Origin: Planomicrobium stackebrandtii
GTDB lineage: Bacteria; Bacillota; Bacilli; Bacillales_A; Planococcaceae
Length of the DNA: 64,000 nucleotides
Assembly: GCF_030814955.1 (NCBI RefSeq)
Contig: NZ_JAUSWB010000002.1
Coordinates: 476,268 to 540,267, forward strand
Direction: 5' to 3'
Below the pieces are notes generated by a model. That model was not told the DNA's origin, did not search any database, and saw only the letters and a program-made list of their open reading frames with translations. Shown piece by piece: positions 63,540-64,000 of the stretch; position 1 is the first letter of the stretch, and the number at the start of each line of letters is the position of its first letter. The position numbers were made by a program, and so were the translations under genes.

Positions 63540-64000
63540 ATGGTCAAAAGACCTAAAATGAAAAAAGTAGCTTCATTTTTAATACTTATATTGATGTTTC
63601 AACTTGTGTTCAGTATTTCTCCGACTTTAGCGGAAGGAGACGGTTCTCCCCCAATAGTTAAAAATATTAATGTATCTTCTAAGGAAGTATCTGTTGGAGA
63701 AGCAATAACAGTAAAAGCCCAGGCAGAAGATGATAATTCGGGAGTGAAATACCTGAATGCAAGTTTTGATCCTCCGTCTGGAAATCGAGGAATTAGCATC
63801 AGGTTATACTTGAATGAAGTCAGTGGTCTATTTGAAGGTTCTTACACCGTAGGAGCAATGGATGAAGGGGGACTTTGGAAATTTAATTATGTAGCGGCAT
63901 ACGATAACGCTTCGAACTATGAGATGTATTATTCGAATGTTTTCGAAGAAAACTTGGATTTTAGTGTAATAAACGCTGATGGAGATGGAATTGCTCCTAC
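63540..64000 (+). CDS. 5' part of secreted Ig-like-domain protein (runs off the window)
   Basis: ATG 63540 opens a frame with no stop before the window edge. The product starts MVKRPKMKKVASFLILILMF, a typical signal peptide ending near TLA/EGD, and continues into an Ig-like domain (SPPIVKNINVSSKEVSVGEAITVKAQAEDD). The visible part looks like surface proteins of the same kind as the neighbours. Whether it has SLH or enzyme domains cannot be seen. The ribosome binding site is weak (AGGATTGG). Confidence 0.8.
   Translation, partial: MVKRPKMKKVASFLILILMFQLVFSISPTLAEGDGSPPIVKNINVSSKEVSVGEAITVKAQAEDDNSGVKYLNASFDPPSGNRGISIRLYLNEVSGLFEGSYTVGAMDEGGLWKFNYVAAYDNASNYEMYYSNVFEENLDFSVINADGDGIAP

Overview
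The window looks like a chromosomal segment of a Gram-positive Firmicute, most likely of the Planococcaceae (Planococcus/Planomicrobium-like). This is inferred from strong AGGAGG-type ribosome binding sites, SLH-anchored surface proteases, an LCP protein, a Firmicute BY-kinase/PHP-phosphatase capsule module and many T-tailed terminators. No database search was possible, so genus and product names rest on motif recognition.

Region 1 (1-12 kb): the 3' end of an SLH-anchored S8-type surface protein, an intergenic block full of repeats, and a full S8 protease that is a tandem paralogue lacking the SLH anchor. Then come a REP-associated Y1 transposase (RAYT) with REP-like palindromes, three tandem paralogues of an unrecognised membrane-anchored family, a membrane-tethered HtrA-like protease and a small lipoprotein with an apparent ATT start. 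Region 2 (12-24.5 kb): an SH3/NlpC-P60 wall hydrolase, a patatin-like phospholipase, a membrane acyltransferase, a 53-residue membrane protein, a secreted 5'-nucleotidase with phased PhoP-box-like hexamers, an NAD-sugar epimerase, a glycosyltransferase, a small HTH protein, an LCP ligase and an SGNH-like protein.

Region 3 (24.6-41.6 kb): a complete Wzy-dependent capsule/exopolysaccharide locus. It contains chain-length regulator, BY-kinase, PHP phosphatase, a bacillosamine-type cassette (4,6-dehydratase, aminotransferase, phosphoglycosyltransferase, acetyltransferase), three glycosyltransferases, a UDP-HexNAc dehydrogenase, Wzy, a pyruvyl transferase, Wzx and GalU. The serotype-specific centre (about 30-40.4 kb) is visibly much more AT-rich than its flanks, which suggests horizontal exchange. 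Region 4 (41.9-48.0 kb): a three-level nest of insertion sequences. An IS66 relic is split by an IS21-family element, which is itself split cleanly by a second IS21-family element. Removing the inner element and one 5-bp duplication restores the outer istA frame.

Region 5 (48-51.6 kb): an SLH-anchored parallel beta-helix (pectate-lyase-fold) protein, a short galU relic, a TM2 protein and an orphan SLH fragment. Region 6 (51.8-60.5 kb): an IclR regulator with a palindromic candidate operator heads a dipeptide uptake and hydrolysis operon (two ABC ATPases, M19-type dipeptidase, binding lipoprotein, two permeases, prolyl aminopeptidase). Region 7 (60.6-64 kb): another S8 protease with Ig-like and SLH domains, and the start of a further secreted protein cut by the window edge.

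Together the window is a cell-surface region. The polysaccharide locus probably builds and tethers surface glycans, while several SLH proteins, proteases and hydrolases act outside the membrane. Intergenic DNA is rich in dispersed stem-loop repeats.
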